DNA from: Shouchella sp047238345
GTDB taxonomy: Bacteria; Bacillota; Bacilli; Bacillales; Bacillaceae_D
Direction: 5' to 3'
DNA: 64,000 nucleotides
Assembly: GCF_047238345.1 (NCBI RefSeq)
Contig: NZ_JBDFMQ010000001.1
Span: 2,108,001-2,172,000 of the forward strand
Shown here: in pieces, positions 44,197 through 51,824 of the stretch
Layout: each line of letters opens with the position of its first letter
Position numbering within the stretch: the first letter of the stretch is position 1
The notes under the pieces: model-generated
Seen by the model: the letters and a program-made list of their open reading frames with translations, nothing else
The model's database searches: none
What the model was told of the DNA's origin: nothing
Translations under genes and position numbers: made by a program

Positions 44197-44973
44197 CTAT
44201 AATCCTCCGTATCGTCTTCCACGATTTTGATAGGTTCCTATCGCTTCATGGAAGTGATTTTCATTAAAATCAGGCCAAAGGACATTTGTAAACCAAAACT
44301 CACTATAAGCGAGTTGCCAGAGCATAAAGTTACTTAACCTTATTTCACCGCTTGTACGAATGAGTAAATCAGGATCTTGTAGCTGACTACTCATAAGATG
44401 GGCACCAATGACGTCTTCATTGATTTCCTCTGTCGTTAGACTACCTGCCTCTACCTTTGCAGCAATTTGCTTGACAGCATCAGCCAACTCCGTACGACTT
44501 CCATAATTTAAAGCAAAGTTCAAGACTAAGCCTGTATTGTGCTTTGTTTTTTCAATCGCTTCATCGACTGCTTTTAATGTGTGAATCGGCAGTTGATCTT
44601 TCGTCCCCATAATGCGTACTTGGACATTCTCTTTAATCAGCGTTGGCAGTTCACTTTTAAGATAACGTTCAGGCAAACTTAAAAGGAAATCGACTTCCGC
44701 TTTCGGACGCATCCAATTTTCGGTAGAAAAGGCGTATAGGGTTAGAACTTCTACGTTCAGTCCATTCGCTGCTCGCACGATTTTATTTACATTTTTCATG
44801 CCTTCACGATGACCAGCAATTCGAGGCAAGCCACGATTTGATGCCCAACGACCATTCCCATCCATAATAATCGCCACGTGCTTCGGAATTCGATTTAAAT
44901 CAAGGTCTATATCAAACTGCTTTTCTTCGTCAGTATGAAAAGCTTGCTTCCATTTTGAAAATTTCTCGAGCAT
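44197..44973 (-). CDS. uppS: Undecaprenyl diphosphate synthase
   Basis: cis-Prenyltransferase producing the C55 carrier lipid for cell-wall synthesis. 258 residues: catalytic Asp38 and GNGR at 39-42 (IIMDGNGRWA), SxEN (FSTENW), and RTSGEIRLSNFMLWQ near the end. It follows the frr terminator, so it probably has additional promoter input or read-through. Confidence 0.96.
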   Translation of the reverse strand: MLEKFSKWKQAFHTDEEKQFDIDLDLNRIPKHVAIIMDGNGRWASNRGLPRIAGHREGMKNVNKIVRAANGLNVEVLTLYAFSTENWMRPKAEVDFLLSLPERYLKSELPTLIKENVQVRIMGTKDQLPIHTLKAVDEAIEKTKHNTGLVLNFALNYGSRTELADAVKQIAAKVEAGSLTTEEINEDVIGAHLMSSQLQDPDLLIRTSGEIRLSNFMLWQLAYSEFWFTNVLWPDFNENHFHEAIGTYQNRGRRYGGL

Positions 44974-45024
44974 TCTTCGCCCTCCGTCTCACTAGCGGTT
45001 CGCCCTTCATCTTGCTTAAAAGTG

Positions 45025-45050
45025 TAAAAAACCCCCTATAAAAGAGGGTC
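45025..45050 (-). terminator. Intrinsic terminator between frr and uppS
   Basis: ACCCTC / GGGGGT (one G-T pair) with a 6-7 base loop, followed by TTTTTT on the minus strand. The stem is short, so termination may be partial. Confidence 0.75.
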
Positions 45051-45082
45051 TCCTACTTTTCTTTATCATACACGTAATTTGA

Positions 45083-45640
45083 TCAGACTTCCATAATTTC
45101 TTCTTCTTTTTCTTTTGCACGTGCATCGATCTTACTAATATAAGAATCTGTTAACTTTTGTACTTTATCCGTTTCGCCACGTAGCTCATCTTCCGTCATT
45201 TCGCCATCTTTTTGTAACTTCTTTAAATCGTCATTTGCATCACGACGGATGTTACGTACAGCAACTTTTGAATCTTCCGCTGTTCTTGAAACAATTTTCC
45301 CTAGTTCTTTACGACGATCTTCTGTTAGTGCTGGAATGATGATGCGGATGACTTGTCCATCACTTGAAGGCGTTAAGCCAAGATCAGACTTCATAATCGC
45401 TTTTTCAATATTACCGACTGCACTTTTGTCATAAGGCGTAATTAAAAGAAGACGCGCTTCCGGGACAGTTACAGAGGCAATCTGATTTAATGGTGTTTCT
45501 GCACCATAGTATTCAACTGTGATTCGGTCAAGAAGCGCTGGGTTCGCGCGACCTGCACGCAATTTAGCTAATTCACGATTAAGCGATTCAATCGCTTTAT
45601 CCATTCTTCCTTTTGCATCATCTTGAATTTGTTTTGACAT
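45083..45640 (-). CDS. frr: Ribosome recycling factor
   Basis: Splits post-termination ribosomes together with EF-G. 185 residues, the standard length, with LAKLRAGRANPALLDRITVEYYG and the long helical arm NIRRDANDDLKKL. It follows pyrH by two bases. Confidence 0.96.
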   Translation of the reverse strand: MSKQIQDDAKGRMDKAIESLNRELAKLRAGRANPALLDRITVEYYGAETPLNQIASVTVPEARLLLITPYDKSAVGNIEKAIMKSDLGLTPSSDGQVIRIIIPALTEDRRKELGKIVSRTAEDSKVAVRNIRRDANDDLKKLQKDGEMTEDELRGETDKVQKLTDSYISKIDARAKEKEEEIMEV

Positions 45641-45642
45641 GG

Positions 45643-46359
45643 TTATTTCCCCCTGACAAGTGTTCCAATTTTTTCACCTAAAACGGCACGCTTAATGTTA
45701 CCTTCTTCCATAATAGAGAATACGACAAGTGGAATGTCGTTGTCCATACATAAGGATGAAGCCGTTGAATCCATTACTTGAAGTCCATCGGTCAACACAT
45801 CCATATACGTAATCGTGTCATATTTTTTTGCATTTTTATCCGTACGAGGATCAGCGCTATATACGCCATCTACATTGTTTTTCGCCATTAAAATGACTTC
45901 TGCTTCAATTTCAGCTGCTCGTAAGGCTGAAGTCGTATCAGTTGAGAAGTAAGGATTCCCTGTACCTGCAGCGAAAATCACGACGCGTTTCTTTTCTAAA
46001 TGCCGAATCGCTTTTCGTCGGATATATGGTTCTGCTACTTGTCTCATTTCAATTGATGTTTGAACGCGAGACTCTACACCAATCGATTCGAGGCTATCTT
46101 GAAGCGCTAGTGAATTCATCACTGTCGCAAGCATTCCCATGTAATCGGCTGTTGCACGGTCCATTCCTTGTGCGCTACCAGCCATTCCACGCCAAATATT
46201 ACCTGCTCCAACAACAACAGCCACTTCAACTTCAAGTTCAACAATTTCTTTTACTTGATTGGCAATGGAATTAATAATTGTTGGATCAATTCCATACCCT
46301 TGTTCTCCAGCTAACGCTTCTCCACTAAGCTTTAAAACGACACGATTGTATTTGTTCAT
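45643..46359 (-). CDS. pyrH: UMP kinase
   Basis: Phosphorylates UMP to UDP. 238 residues of the amino-acid-kinase fold: VVLKLSGEALAGEQGYGI at the start, VGAGNIWRG, and TGNPYFSTDTTSALRA. B. subtilis UMP kinase is GTP-activated and UTP-inhibited; that regulation is assumed from orthology. A terminator separates it from tsf. Confidence 0.96.
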   Translation of the reverse strand: MNKYNRVVLKLSGEALAGEQGYGIDPTIINSIANQVKEIVELEVEVAVVVGAGNIWRGMAGSAQGMDRATADYMGMLATVMNSLALQDSLESIGVESRVQTSIEMRQVAEPYIRRKAIRHLEKKRVVIFAAGTGNPYFSTDTTSALRAAEIEAEVILMAKNNVDGVYSADPRTDKNAKKYDTITYMDVLTDGLQVMDSTASSLCMDNDIPLVVFSIMEEGNIKRAVLGEKIGTLVRGK

Positions 46360-46397
46360 TGTGACCTCCGAATTTGCTTTCTTCCAGATCTTTTCTT

Positions 46398-46434
46398 GTG
46401 AAAAAGGGACACGAACGAATGTTGTGTCCCTTTA
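46398..46434 (-). terminator. Intrinsic terminator between tsf and pyrH
   Basis: AAAGGGACAC / GTGTCCCTTT 10-bp stem with an 11-base loop and TTTTTC on the minus strand, just after the tsf stop. Confidence 0.88.
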
Positions 46435-46443
46435 ATGGGTTTG

Positions 46444-47328
46444 TTATTTTTTCACTTGAGACATAACTTCTTCAGCAAAGTTATCTTCGCGCTTTTCAAT
46501 ACCTTCTCCAACTTCGTAACGAACGAACGTTTTAACAGAAGCCTTTTTGCTTTGAACATATTTGCCAACTTTTTGATCGCCATCTTTAACGAAAGGCTGA
46601 TCTAGTAAACAAACTTGCTCGAAGAATTTACTTAAGCGACCTTCAACCATTTTTTCAACGATGTTTTCAGGCTTGCCTTCGTTCAACGCTTGTTGCTTTA
46701 ACACTTCACGCTCACGGTCAACTACGTCACCTGTTACTTCATCACGAGAAACATATGTTGGATTGATCGCCGCAACGTGCATCGCAACATCTTTAGCAAG
46801 TTCTTCGTCACTTGAAGAGCCGATTAGTGTAAGTACACCAATGCGTCCACCCATGTGTAGGTAAGAACCAAAAACATCGCCGTCTTCTTTTTCAACAACA
46901 GTAAAACGACGAAGGGAAAGCTTTTCACCAATCTTCGCGATCGAAGAGTTAATGTGCGTTAATACCGTTTCGCTACCGCCTTTGAAATTTTGCTCTAACG
47001 CTTCTTCCACTGTTGCTGGATTTTCAGCTAGAACATGCTCTGCCAATTCTTTTACAAGCGCTTGGAAATTTTCGTTTTTCGCAACGAAATCTGTTTCAGA
47101 GTTCACTTCAACGATTACTGCTTTATTTCCACTTGTTACAACAGACGCTAAACCTTCTGCTGCGACACGGTCTGATTTCTTTTCTGCTTTTGCAATTCCT
47201 TTTTCACGTAAGAAGTCAACTGCTTTGTCCATATCTCCGTCAACTTCTACAAGCGCCTTTTTACAATCCATCATACCAGCGCCTGTTTTTTCACGAAGTT
47301 CTTTTACCATACTCGCTGTAACTGCCAT
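46444..47328 (-). CDS. tsf: Elongation factor Ts
   Basis: Nucleotide-exchange factor for EF-Tu. 294 residues: UBA-like N-terminal domain (MAVTASMVKELREKTGAGMMDCKKAL), core with EVNSETDFVAKN, and C-terminal LLDQPFVKD. It follows rpsB after a terminator. Confidence 0.97.
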   Translation of the reverse strand: MAVTASMVKELREKTGAGMMDCKKALVEVDGDMDKAVDFLREKGIAKAEKKSDRVAAEGLASVVTSGNKAVIVEVNSETDFVAKNENFQALVKELAEHVLAENPATVEEALEQNFKGGSETVLTHINSSIAKIGEKLSLRRFTVVEKEDGDVFGSYLHMGGRIGVLTLIGSSSDEELAKDVAMHVAAINPTYVSRDEVTGDVVDREREVLKQQALNEGKPENIVEKMVEGRLSKFFEQVCLLDQPFVKDGDQKVGKYVQSKKASVKTFVRYEVGEGIEKREDNFAEEVMSQVKK

Positions 47329-47358
47329 TGTAATTCCTCCTGTTTACACATCTTTTTC

Positions 47359-47406
47359 ACAAAAAAAGGGTGGGAAAGGGTTAATCTCCCTTTACCACCC
47401 TTTTTG
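47359..47406 (-). terminator. Strong terminator/attenuator between rpsB and tsf
   Basis: A long stem (AAAAAGGGTGG-AAAGGG with CCCTTT-CCACCCTTTTT, one mismatch) and T7 on the minus strand. It probably sets the ratio of S2 to EF-Ts. Confidence 0.88.
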
Positions 47407-47417
47407 GAGTCCAACAT

Positions 47418-48164
47418 TTATGCTGTCGTCGTTTCCTCAACGTCTTCTTCTGAATCCGTATTTTCCATTAAAGCTTCTTCTTCAGCAGCTGTTGCTTCAA
47501 TTACAGCATCAGCCATTTTTCCAGTTAGCAATTTAACTGCGCGAATCGCATCATCGTTACCAGGGATGACATAGTCAATCTCATCTGGATCACAGTTTGT
47601 ATCAACAATTGCTACAATTGGAATGTTTAATTTATGTGCTTCCGCAATTGCAATACGCTCTTTACGAGGATCAATAACGAATAACGCATCAGGAATGCTA
47701 TTCATGTCTTTAATACCGCCTAAGAATTTCTCAAGACGATCCATTTCTTTTTTAAGAAGGATAACTTCTTTTTTAGGAAGGACATCAAATGTGCCATCTT
47801 CTTGCATTTTTTCAAGATTCTTAAGACGCGTAATACGCTTTTGAATCGTTTCGAAGTTTGTTAATGTTCCACCTAACCAACGTTGGTTGATGAAGTACAT
47901 GTTCGAACGAATCGCTTCGTCACGAACTGAATCTTGTGCTTGTTTCTTTGTACCAACGAAAAGGATTTTCCCTCCGTCAGCCGCAAGATCGCGAACAAAG
48001 TTGTACGCACTCTCGACTTTTTTGACCGTCTTTTGAAGGTCAATAATATAAATACCGTTTCTTTCTGTGAAGATGTAGCGATCCATTTTCGGGTTCCAAC
48101 GACGAGTCTGATGACCGAAGTGAACACCTGCTTCAAGTAATTGTTTCATGGAGATAACTGCCAC
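47418..48164 (-). CDS. rpsB: 30S ribosomal protein S2
   Basis: 248 residues from GTG at 48164, preceded by AAGGAGGTG. The family start (V/M)xVISMKQLLEAGVHFGHQTRRWNPKM appears at once, so the open frame to 48224 is leader. It binds late at the 30S head-platform junction. The C-terminus is acidic. Transcribed from the promoter at 48287-48315 with a leader of about 115 bases. Confidence 0.97.
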   Translation of the reverse strand: MAVISMKQLLEAGVHFGHQTRRWNPKMDRYIFTERNGIYIIDLQKTVKKVESAYNFVRDLAADGGKILFVGTKKQAQDSVRDEAIRSNMYFINQRWLGGTLTNFETIQKRITRLKNLEKMQEDGTFDVLPKKEVILLKKEMDRLEKFLGGIKDMNSIPDALFVIDPRKERIAIAEAHKLNIPIVAIVDTNCDPDEIDYVIPGNDDAIRAVKLLTGKMADAVIEATAAEEEALMENTDSEEDVEETTTA

Positions 48165-48286
48165 ACCAAACACCTCCTTAAGGTTTTTTTTATCCTCCGC
48201 AGTATTCATTTCTTGACGACACACTTATCGATGATAAGAGCACCTTCGCCAAAATCCTCCTGCGTGTGTATTTAACACCGTCAATT

Positions 48287-48315
48287 ATCTTATCACATCT
48301 ACGAGGGTTAAGCAA
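48287..48315 (-). promoter_or_regulatory. Sigma-A promoter of rpsB
   Basis: TTGCTT (48310-48315), a 17-base spacer, and TAAGAT (48287-48292) preceded by TG on the minus strand. The leader (48165-48280) contains a small CTTATC/GATAAG hairpin near 48228. The -35 lies only 14 bases past the swrB stop. Confidence 0.75.
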
Positions 48316-48328
48316 GACGGCTCGACAA

Positions 48329-48769
48329 TTATTTTTGTTTACGCTGCGTAAGATCCAAGATAAGCTCTACCTCTCTTACACCAATGCCTAATCGTTTTGC
48401 AATTTCTAATGAAGGAACGCCTTCACTTTTAAGCTGAAACACCTCTTTATGCCTGTACTCTACTTCAACGTTGTGCTGCCCAGACGGATCTGGCTCTATC
48501 GATCCATCCTTTAGCCGATGTTCAAATGGAAGGATGTTTGAACCCAAACGCTGTTTAGGTTCAGGGGGGCTTATTTCTGTATGTACATGTTTGTGTTGAA
48601 CGGCATGGACAACGGCTTCATTGTCTTCTTTCACATCTTGTAAAAATCGTTCAAGGGATGCTTCCAGTTCTTCTTTTGTTAAACGTTCGTTCACTTCTCG
48701 CTGCAGTTTTGCAACTTTTAAACTTAAATAGCCAAGTGCAATGAATAAAAGCAATAGCGTAACAACCAT
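48329..48769 (-). CDS. swrB: SwrB-like motility protein
   Basis: 146 residues at the swrB (ylxL) position between sigD and rpsB. An N-terminal membrane segment (about 1-18) is followed by a coiled-coil-like charged stretch and a C-terminal helix-turn-helix-like part (VPSLEIAKRLGIGVREVELIL). In B. subtilis SwrB helps flagellar type III secretion activation. Primary sequence identity cannot be checked here, so the name rests on synteny and architecture. Confidence 0.8.
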   Translation of the reverse strand: MVVTLLLLFIALGYLSLKVAKLQREVNERLTKEELEASLERFLQDVKEDNEAVVHAVQHKHVHTEISPPEPKQRLGSNILPFEHRLKDGSIEPDPSGQHNVEVEYRHKEVFQLKSEGVPSLEIAKRLGIGVREVELILDLTQRKQK

Positions 48770-48781
48770 AAATCCTCCTTA

Positions 48782-49537
48782 TTAGCGGACAAAAGCTTTT
48801 TCAGCAAATCCTTGTTTTAACTTTTTGATTGCTTTTGCATGAATTTGCGAAATTCTTGATGTTGATAAATCGAGCACTTTGCCAATATCCGTTAGCGACA
48901 ATTCTTCAAAATAGCTTAATTGAATGACAAGCTGTTCATTTTCATTTAAAGACTTAATCCGCTCGATAAGCTCCCTCTTTGTGTCGGAATGAATTAACGC
49001 TTCGCCTGGCTGTTCCATTTGCTCGTCACGAACCTGCACGTGATATGAAACATCATTTGAGCTTGATAGCACATCATCAAATGAAAGGTTTGTACTATTT
49101 AATTGTTCAAATTTAAGATAAGATACTTCCTTTTCCGTAACATTCATCTCGCGTGCAATCTCACTCGCAGCAACAGACCGACCGTGTGATTGCTCAAGCT
49201 GTTCCACAATTGTATCCATTCGTTTGATTTTTTCGCGAACCGTGCGTGGCAAACGGTCTTCTTTTCTTAAGCCGTCAATCATCGCTCCTCGTATCCGAAA
49301 AGAAGCATACGTATCAAACTTTAAATCTCGGTTTGCGTCAAACTTTTGGATCGCGTCGAACAGACCTTCCAAAGCGTGACTTTTCAATTCATCTTTCGTG
49401 ACTGAAATAGGTAACGTTTTTGACACTCGCTGGACATGGAATTGAACGAGAGGTAAATAGTGCTGAATTAAAGCTTCAATCGCTGCACTTGATTTTGTCT
49501 CGATCCACAATGTCCACAGTTCAGCTTCTGACTTCAT
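48782..49537 (-). CDS. sigD: RNA polymerase sigma factor SigD (FliA/WhiG family)
   Basis: Directs late flagellar, chemotaxis and autolysin genes. 251 residues from ATG at 49537 (GGAGAGGAAG upstream). Region 2 contains FDTYASFRIRGAMIDGLRKE and LPRTVREK; region 4 ends with LSTSRISQIHAKAIKKLK. It is a sigma-28 type without region 1.1. It follows cheD by 16 bases, so sigD level depends on full-length fla/che transcription. Confidence 0.95.
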   Translation of the reverse strand: MKSEAELWTLWIETKSSAAIEALIQHYLPLVQFHVQRVSKTLPISVTKDELKSHALEGLFDAIQKFDANRDLKFDTYASFRIRGAMIDGLRKEDRLPRTVREKIKRMDTIVEQLEQSHGRSVAASEIAREMNVTEKEVSYLKFEQLNSTNLSFDDVLSSSNDVSYHVQVRDEQMEQPGEALIHSDTKRELIERIKSLNENEQLVIQLSYFEELSLTDIGKVLDLSTSRISQIHAKAIKKLKQGFAEKAFVR

Positions 49538-49553
49538 ACTCTTCCTCTCCTGT

Positions 49554-50027
49554 CTAAAGCAATTTAATGGTTTTATTTGCCGTTCGTACGCGCATCGTAC
49601 AGCTAGGCAAATCAAATTCTACTGTTCTCCCGACTGTTCCACCGACTTCTCTTGCCACAATCGAGATATGTGCCTGTTCCAACCAAGTCGTCGCAGCTTC
49701 AATATTTCGTTTTCCAATCTGCATAAACTCTTCTCGCATCGCATAGCGAAACATTTGTGCCCCACCAACCATTTTTGCTTGAAGGTTAGAAGCGCCTGCT
49801 TTTAGTAGTTTTTCTTGCAAAAGGTTTAGCGCAGTATCCGCATATCGCCAAGGATTAAACGCTCCTTTTCGTGCCTGAGAAGCATCCGGAAGCATAATGT
49901 GTACCATCCCTGCTATACCGTGTGCACGATCATAAAGAACAACACTTATACACGAACCTAATCCACATGTCCTCAACGTGCCTGGCTCGGTTAGTAATTT
50001 CCACTCACCAATTGAAATCGTCTCCAT
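49554..50027 (-). CDS. cheD: Chemoreceptor glutamine deamidase CheD
   Basis: Deamidates receptor glutamines and pairs with CheC. 157 residues with the catalytic Cys26 (GLGSCIS) and His43 (HIMLP). The ATG overlaps the cheC stop (TAATG), matching the known CheC-CheD complex. Both catalytic residues are intact, so receptor deamidation should work. Confidence 0.93.
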   Translation of the reverse strand: METISIGEWKLLTEPGTLRTCGLGSCISVVLYDRAHGIAGMVHIMLPDASQARKGAFNPWRYADTALNLLQEKLLKAGASNLQAKMVGGAQMFRYAMREEFMQIGKRNIEAATTWLEQAHISIVAREVGGTVGRTVEFDLPSCTMRVRTANKTIKLL

Positions 50028-50638
50028 TAGCTTGATCCATTTACACGCTGCAATGCTGCAGAAAGATCGTTAACAGAAGCGTTGTCAGGTAAAAAAATTA
50101 ATACCCCTTCTAACCTTTGTTGGCCATTTACAATGGTCATCGTCGTTTCCATAAAAACGAATGTATCGTGATCAACAAGATGATATGTCGCTTCTGCTAG
50201 CACGGCACTACCGATATCGAGACTAAGTTCTGTCACCAGAGGGTAAGCTTTAACGTTTGTCAATGAAGCAATTGCAGACAGATAAGAACCGATCATAATG
50301 TTGCCAACTTCTTGAAATGCGGATTGAGCCAGCGGCTGCTCCACCAAATTACGTACTTGTTTCTCATTAGGTAGCAATTTGTTCGTTAACTGAATAGCTG
50401 TGTCGATGTTTGTTAAAAAAAAGATTGTTCCAAGAATTCCCCCTTCTAAAGGAGAAAACACAACGCCACATGTTTTTTGATGATAGACGCGTAAGCGAGG
50501 TAAATCTTCTAGTGGGCGAACGTCGATTTCTGGGACATTCATTGTTACTTTTTCGTTTAACAAAGTGGAAAGTGCTGTAGCTGCGTATCCTGTGCTTATA
50601 TTTGCTACTTCTTTTAGCATATCAGCTTGACTTATCAC
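50027..50638 (-). CDS. cheC: CheY-P phosphatase CheC
   Basis: 203 residues from GTG at 50638, which overlaps the cheB stop (GTGA) and has AAAGGAG 7 bases upstream. The frame is open to 50665 but lies within cheB. Both phosphatase motifs E-x2-N are present: E10/N13 (EVANISTGYAAT) and E110/N113 (EVGNIMIGSYL). CheC dephosphorylates CheY-P and is stimulated by CheD. In B. subtilis cheA and cheW precede cheC; here cheB does. Confidence 0.92.
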   Translation of the reverse strand: MISQADMLKEVANISTGYAATALSTLLNEKVTMNVPEIDVRPLEDLPRLRVYHQKTCGVVFSPLEGGILGTIFFLTNIDTAIQLTNKLLPNEKQVRNLVEQPLAQSAFQEVGNIMIGSYLSAIASLTNVKAYPLVTELSLDIGSAVLAEATYHLVDHDTFVFMETTMTIVNGQQRLEGVLIFLPDNASVNDLSAALQRVNGSS

Positions 50639-51243
50639 AAGAACGCTCCTTTCGAAATGATCCATTTTCCAATTTCCTCGCTCGTCAACACTTCGTCTAC
50701 ATATCCGGTTTTTTGTGCGGCATTTGGCATCCCCGCTATTACTGCACTTTCAACAGATTCAACGGCAATGACGCATGATCCCGATTCTTTCACTCTGGCC
50801 AACGACGCTGCCCCGTCATTCCCCATGCCTGATAGAATAATAAGCACTTTTTTCTTAAAACATACAGTGGAAGCAAATAATTCATTAACTGAAGGATGAT
50901 AAAGGTCACCTTTTTGAGGCTCAACAACCTTTATATAGGCTCCATTTATTTTTTTTATTAGCATCGTTTGCTGACCACCAGGACTAATATAAATCGTGCC
51001 ATTCTTTAAACGCTCACCATGTTGAGCTTCTTTAATTGTAAATGGAAAACGCTCATTTAAACGACTTGCAAGCAAAGCCGTAAAGTGGGCTGGCATGTGT
51101 TGGGCGACAACAATTGGATAAGGAAACGTATATGGAAGTTGTTCAAATACGCGTTGCAACGCACTAGGTCCACCTGTAGAACAGCCGATCACTACAACGA
51201 ACTCGCTTGAATCTGTTGCAGTTCCACTCATTTCAATCTTCAT
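50635..51243 (-). CDS. cheB: CheB methylesterase domain without receiver
   Basis: 202 residues from ATG at 51243 (ATGA with the flhG stop; a TTG 15 bases upstream is in frame). The catalytic triad is complete: Ser22 (GCSTGG), His49 (AQHMP) and Asp143 (GMGNDG). CheB normally has an N-terminal receiver of about 120 residues that is phosphorylated by CheA and relieves autoinhibition; here the esterase starts after about 13 residues, so the receiver is absent. It would demethylate receptors constitutively unless regulated otherwise. cheA and cheW are not next to it. Confidence 0.9.
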   Translation of the reverse strand: MKIEMSGTATDSSEFVVVIGCSTGGPSALQRVFEQLPYTFPYPIVVAQHMPAHFTALLASRLNERFPFTIKEAQHGERLKNGTIYISPGGQQTMLIKKINGAYIKVVEPQKGDLYHPSVNELFASTVCFKKKVLIILSGMGNDGAASLARVKESGSCVIAVESVESAVIAGMPNAAQKTGYVDEVLTSEEIGKWIISKGAFL

Positions 51244-51824
51244 ACGGTTACCAGCCAATCTTGTATGAGTAAACTAGTCGTTTCATAGATTCCATCGGTA
51301 AAATCCTCGCGAGAGCGCTCGAGCCAGCCAAGATCGACCACATCCACTTGCATATACTGTTTTACGGTGTCTTTTAGATTCTCAAGCGCCTGTTGATTCC
51401 TTCTCTCCTCAGGATTACCTGTCCCGATTACATACGCTCGAAGAAAAGGACGCTGTTTTATTTTTTGATAGGTTTTAAGTAACTGGTCTTCGTTTGCAGA
51501 AATAAAAAACAAGCTAGGAAGATCAGCTGTCAGCATTGCTGAGTCGGTCCATGTATGAATATATAACAGCACGTCAATACGCAGCGTTGTTAGCTGCTTC
51601 ACCTGCTCTGAATGTAGTAGCCGATCTTGAAATTTCATTCGGAAATGCGACTTTGCTGCCGCTGTAGAAATACCGCACGCTTCGTACCCGTAGTCACTTA
51701 ATGAATGGATTAGTTGCTCGACGATGCAAGCGTCATCTGCATTCGAAATATATAGGTGAAGGGCTTTTCTCTTTTGTAATGAATGTTCCATTGATCGCTG
51801 TCGCAAATTATGCGCTTGATCCAT
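51240..51824 (-). CDS. flhG: Degenerate FlhG/YlxH lacking the ATPase P-loop
   Basis: 194 residues from ATG at 51824 (GGGGGAG 6 bases upstream), overlapping the flhF end by 17 bases. It occupies the flhG slot and keeps the N-terminal DQAxxLR helix (residues 2-8), which in FlhG stimulates FlhF GTPase. After it, the MinD-type deviant Walker A (KGGVGK) is replaced by SNADDA near residues 27-32, and the DxGAG switch by IHTWTDS. The C-terminal part still resembles FlhG (LKTYQKIKQ, then ENLKDTVKQYMQVDVVDLGWL). FlhG is usually 270-300 residues. I infer a pseudo-ATPase; a pseudogene in decay is the alternative, although no internal stop occurs. Confidence 0.75.
   Translation of the reverse strand: MDQAHNLRQRSMEHSLQKRKALHLYISNADDACIVEQLIHSLSDYGYEACGISTAAAKSHFRMKFQDRLLHSEQVKQLTTLRIDVLLYIHTWTDSAMLTADLPSLFFISANEDQLLKTYQKIKQRPFLRAYVIGTGNPEERRNQQALENLKDTVKQYMQVDVVDLGWLERSREDFTDGIYETTSLLIQDWLVTV

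Noticed and set aside
46952..47536. 194-codon plus-strand frame antisense to tsf and rpsB
   Set aside because: It is a reverse-strand shadow of two certain genes, Ser/Phe/Leu-rich, with no ribosome site.
51240..51824. Reading the flhG-position gene as a detached CheB receiver domain
   Set aside because: No phosphoacceptor Asp/Lys pattern; the DQAxxLR N-terminus and the C-terminal LGWL segment align with FlhG instead.
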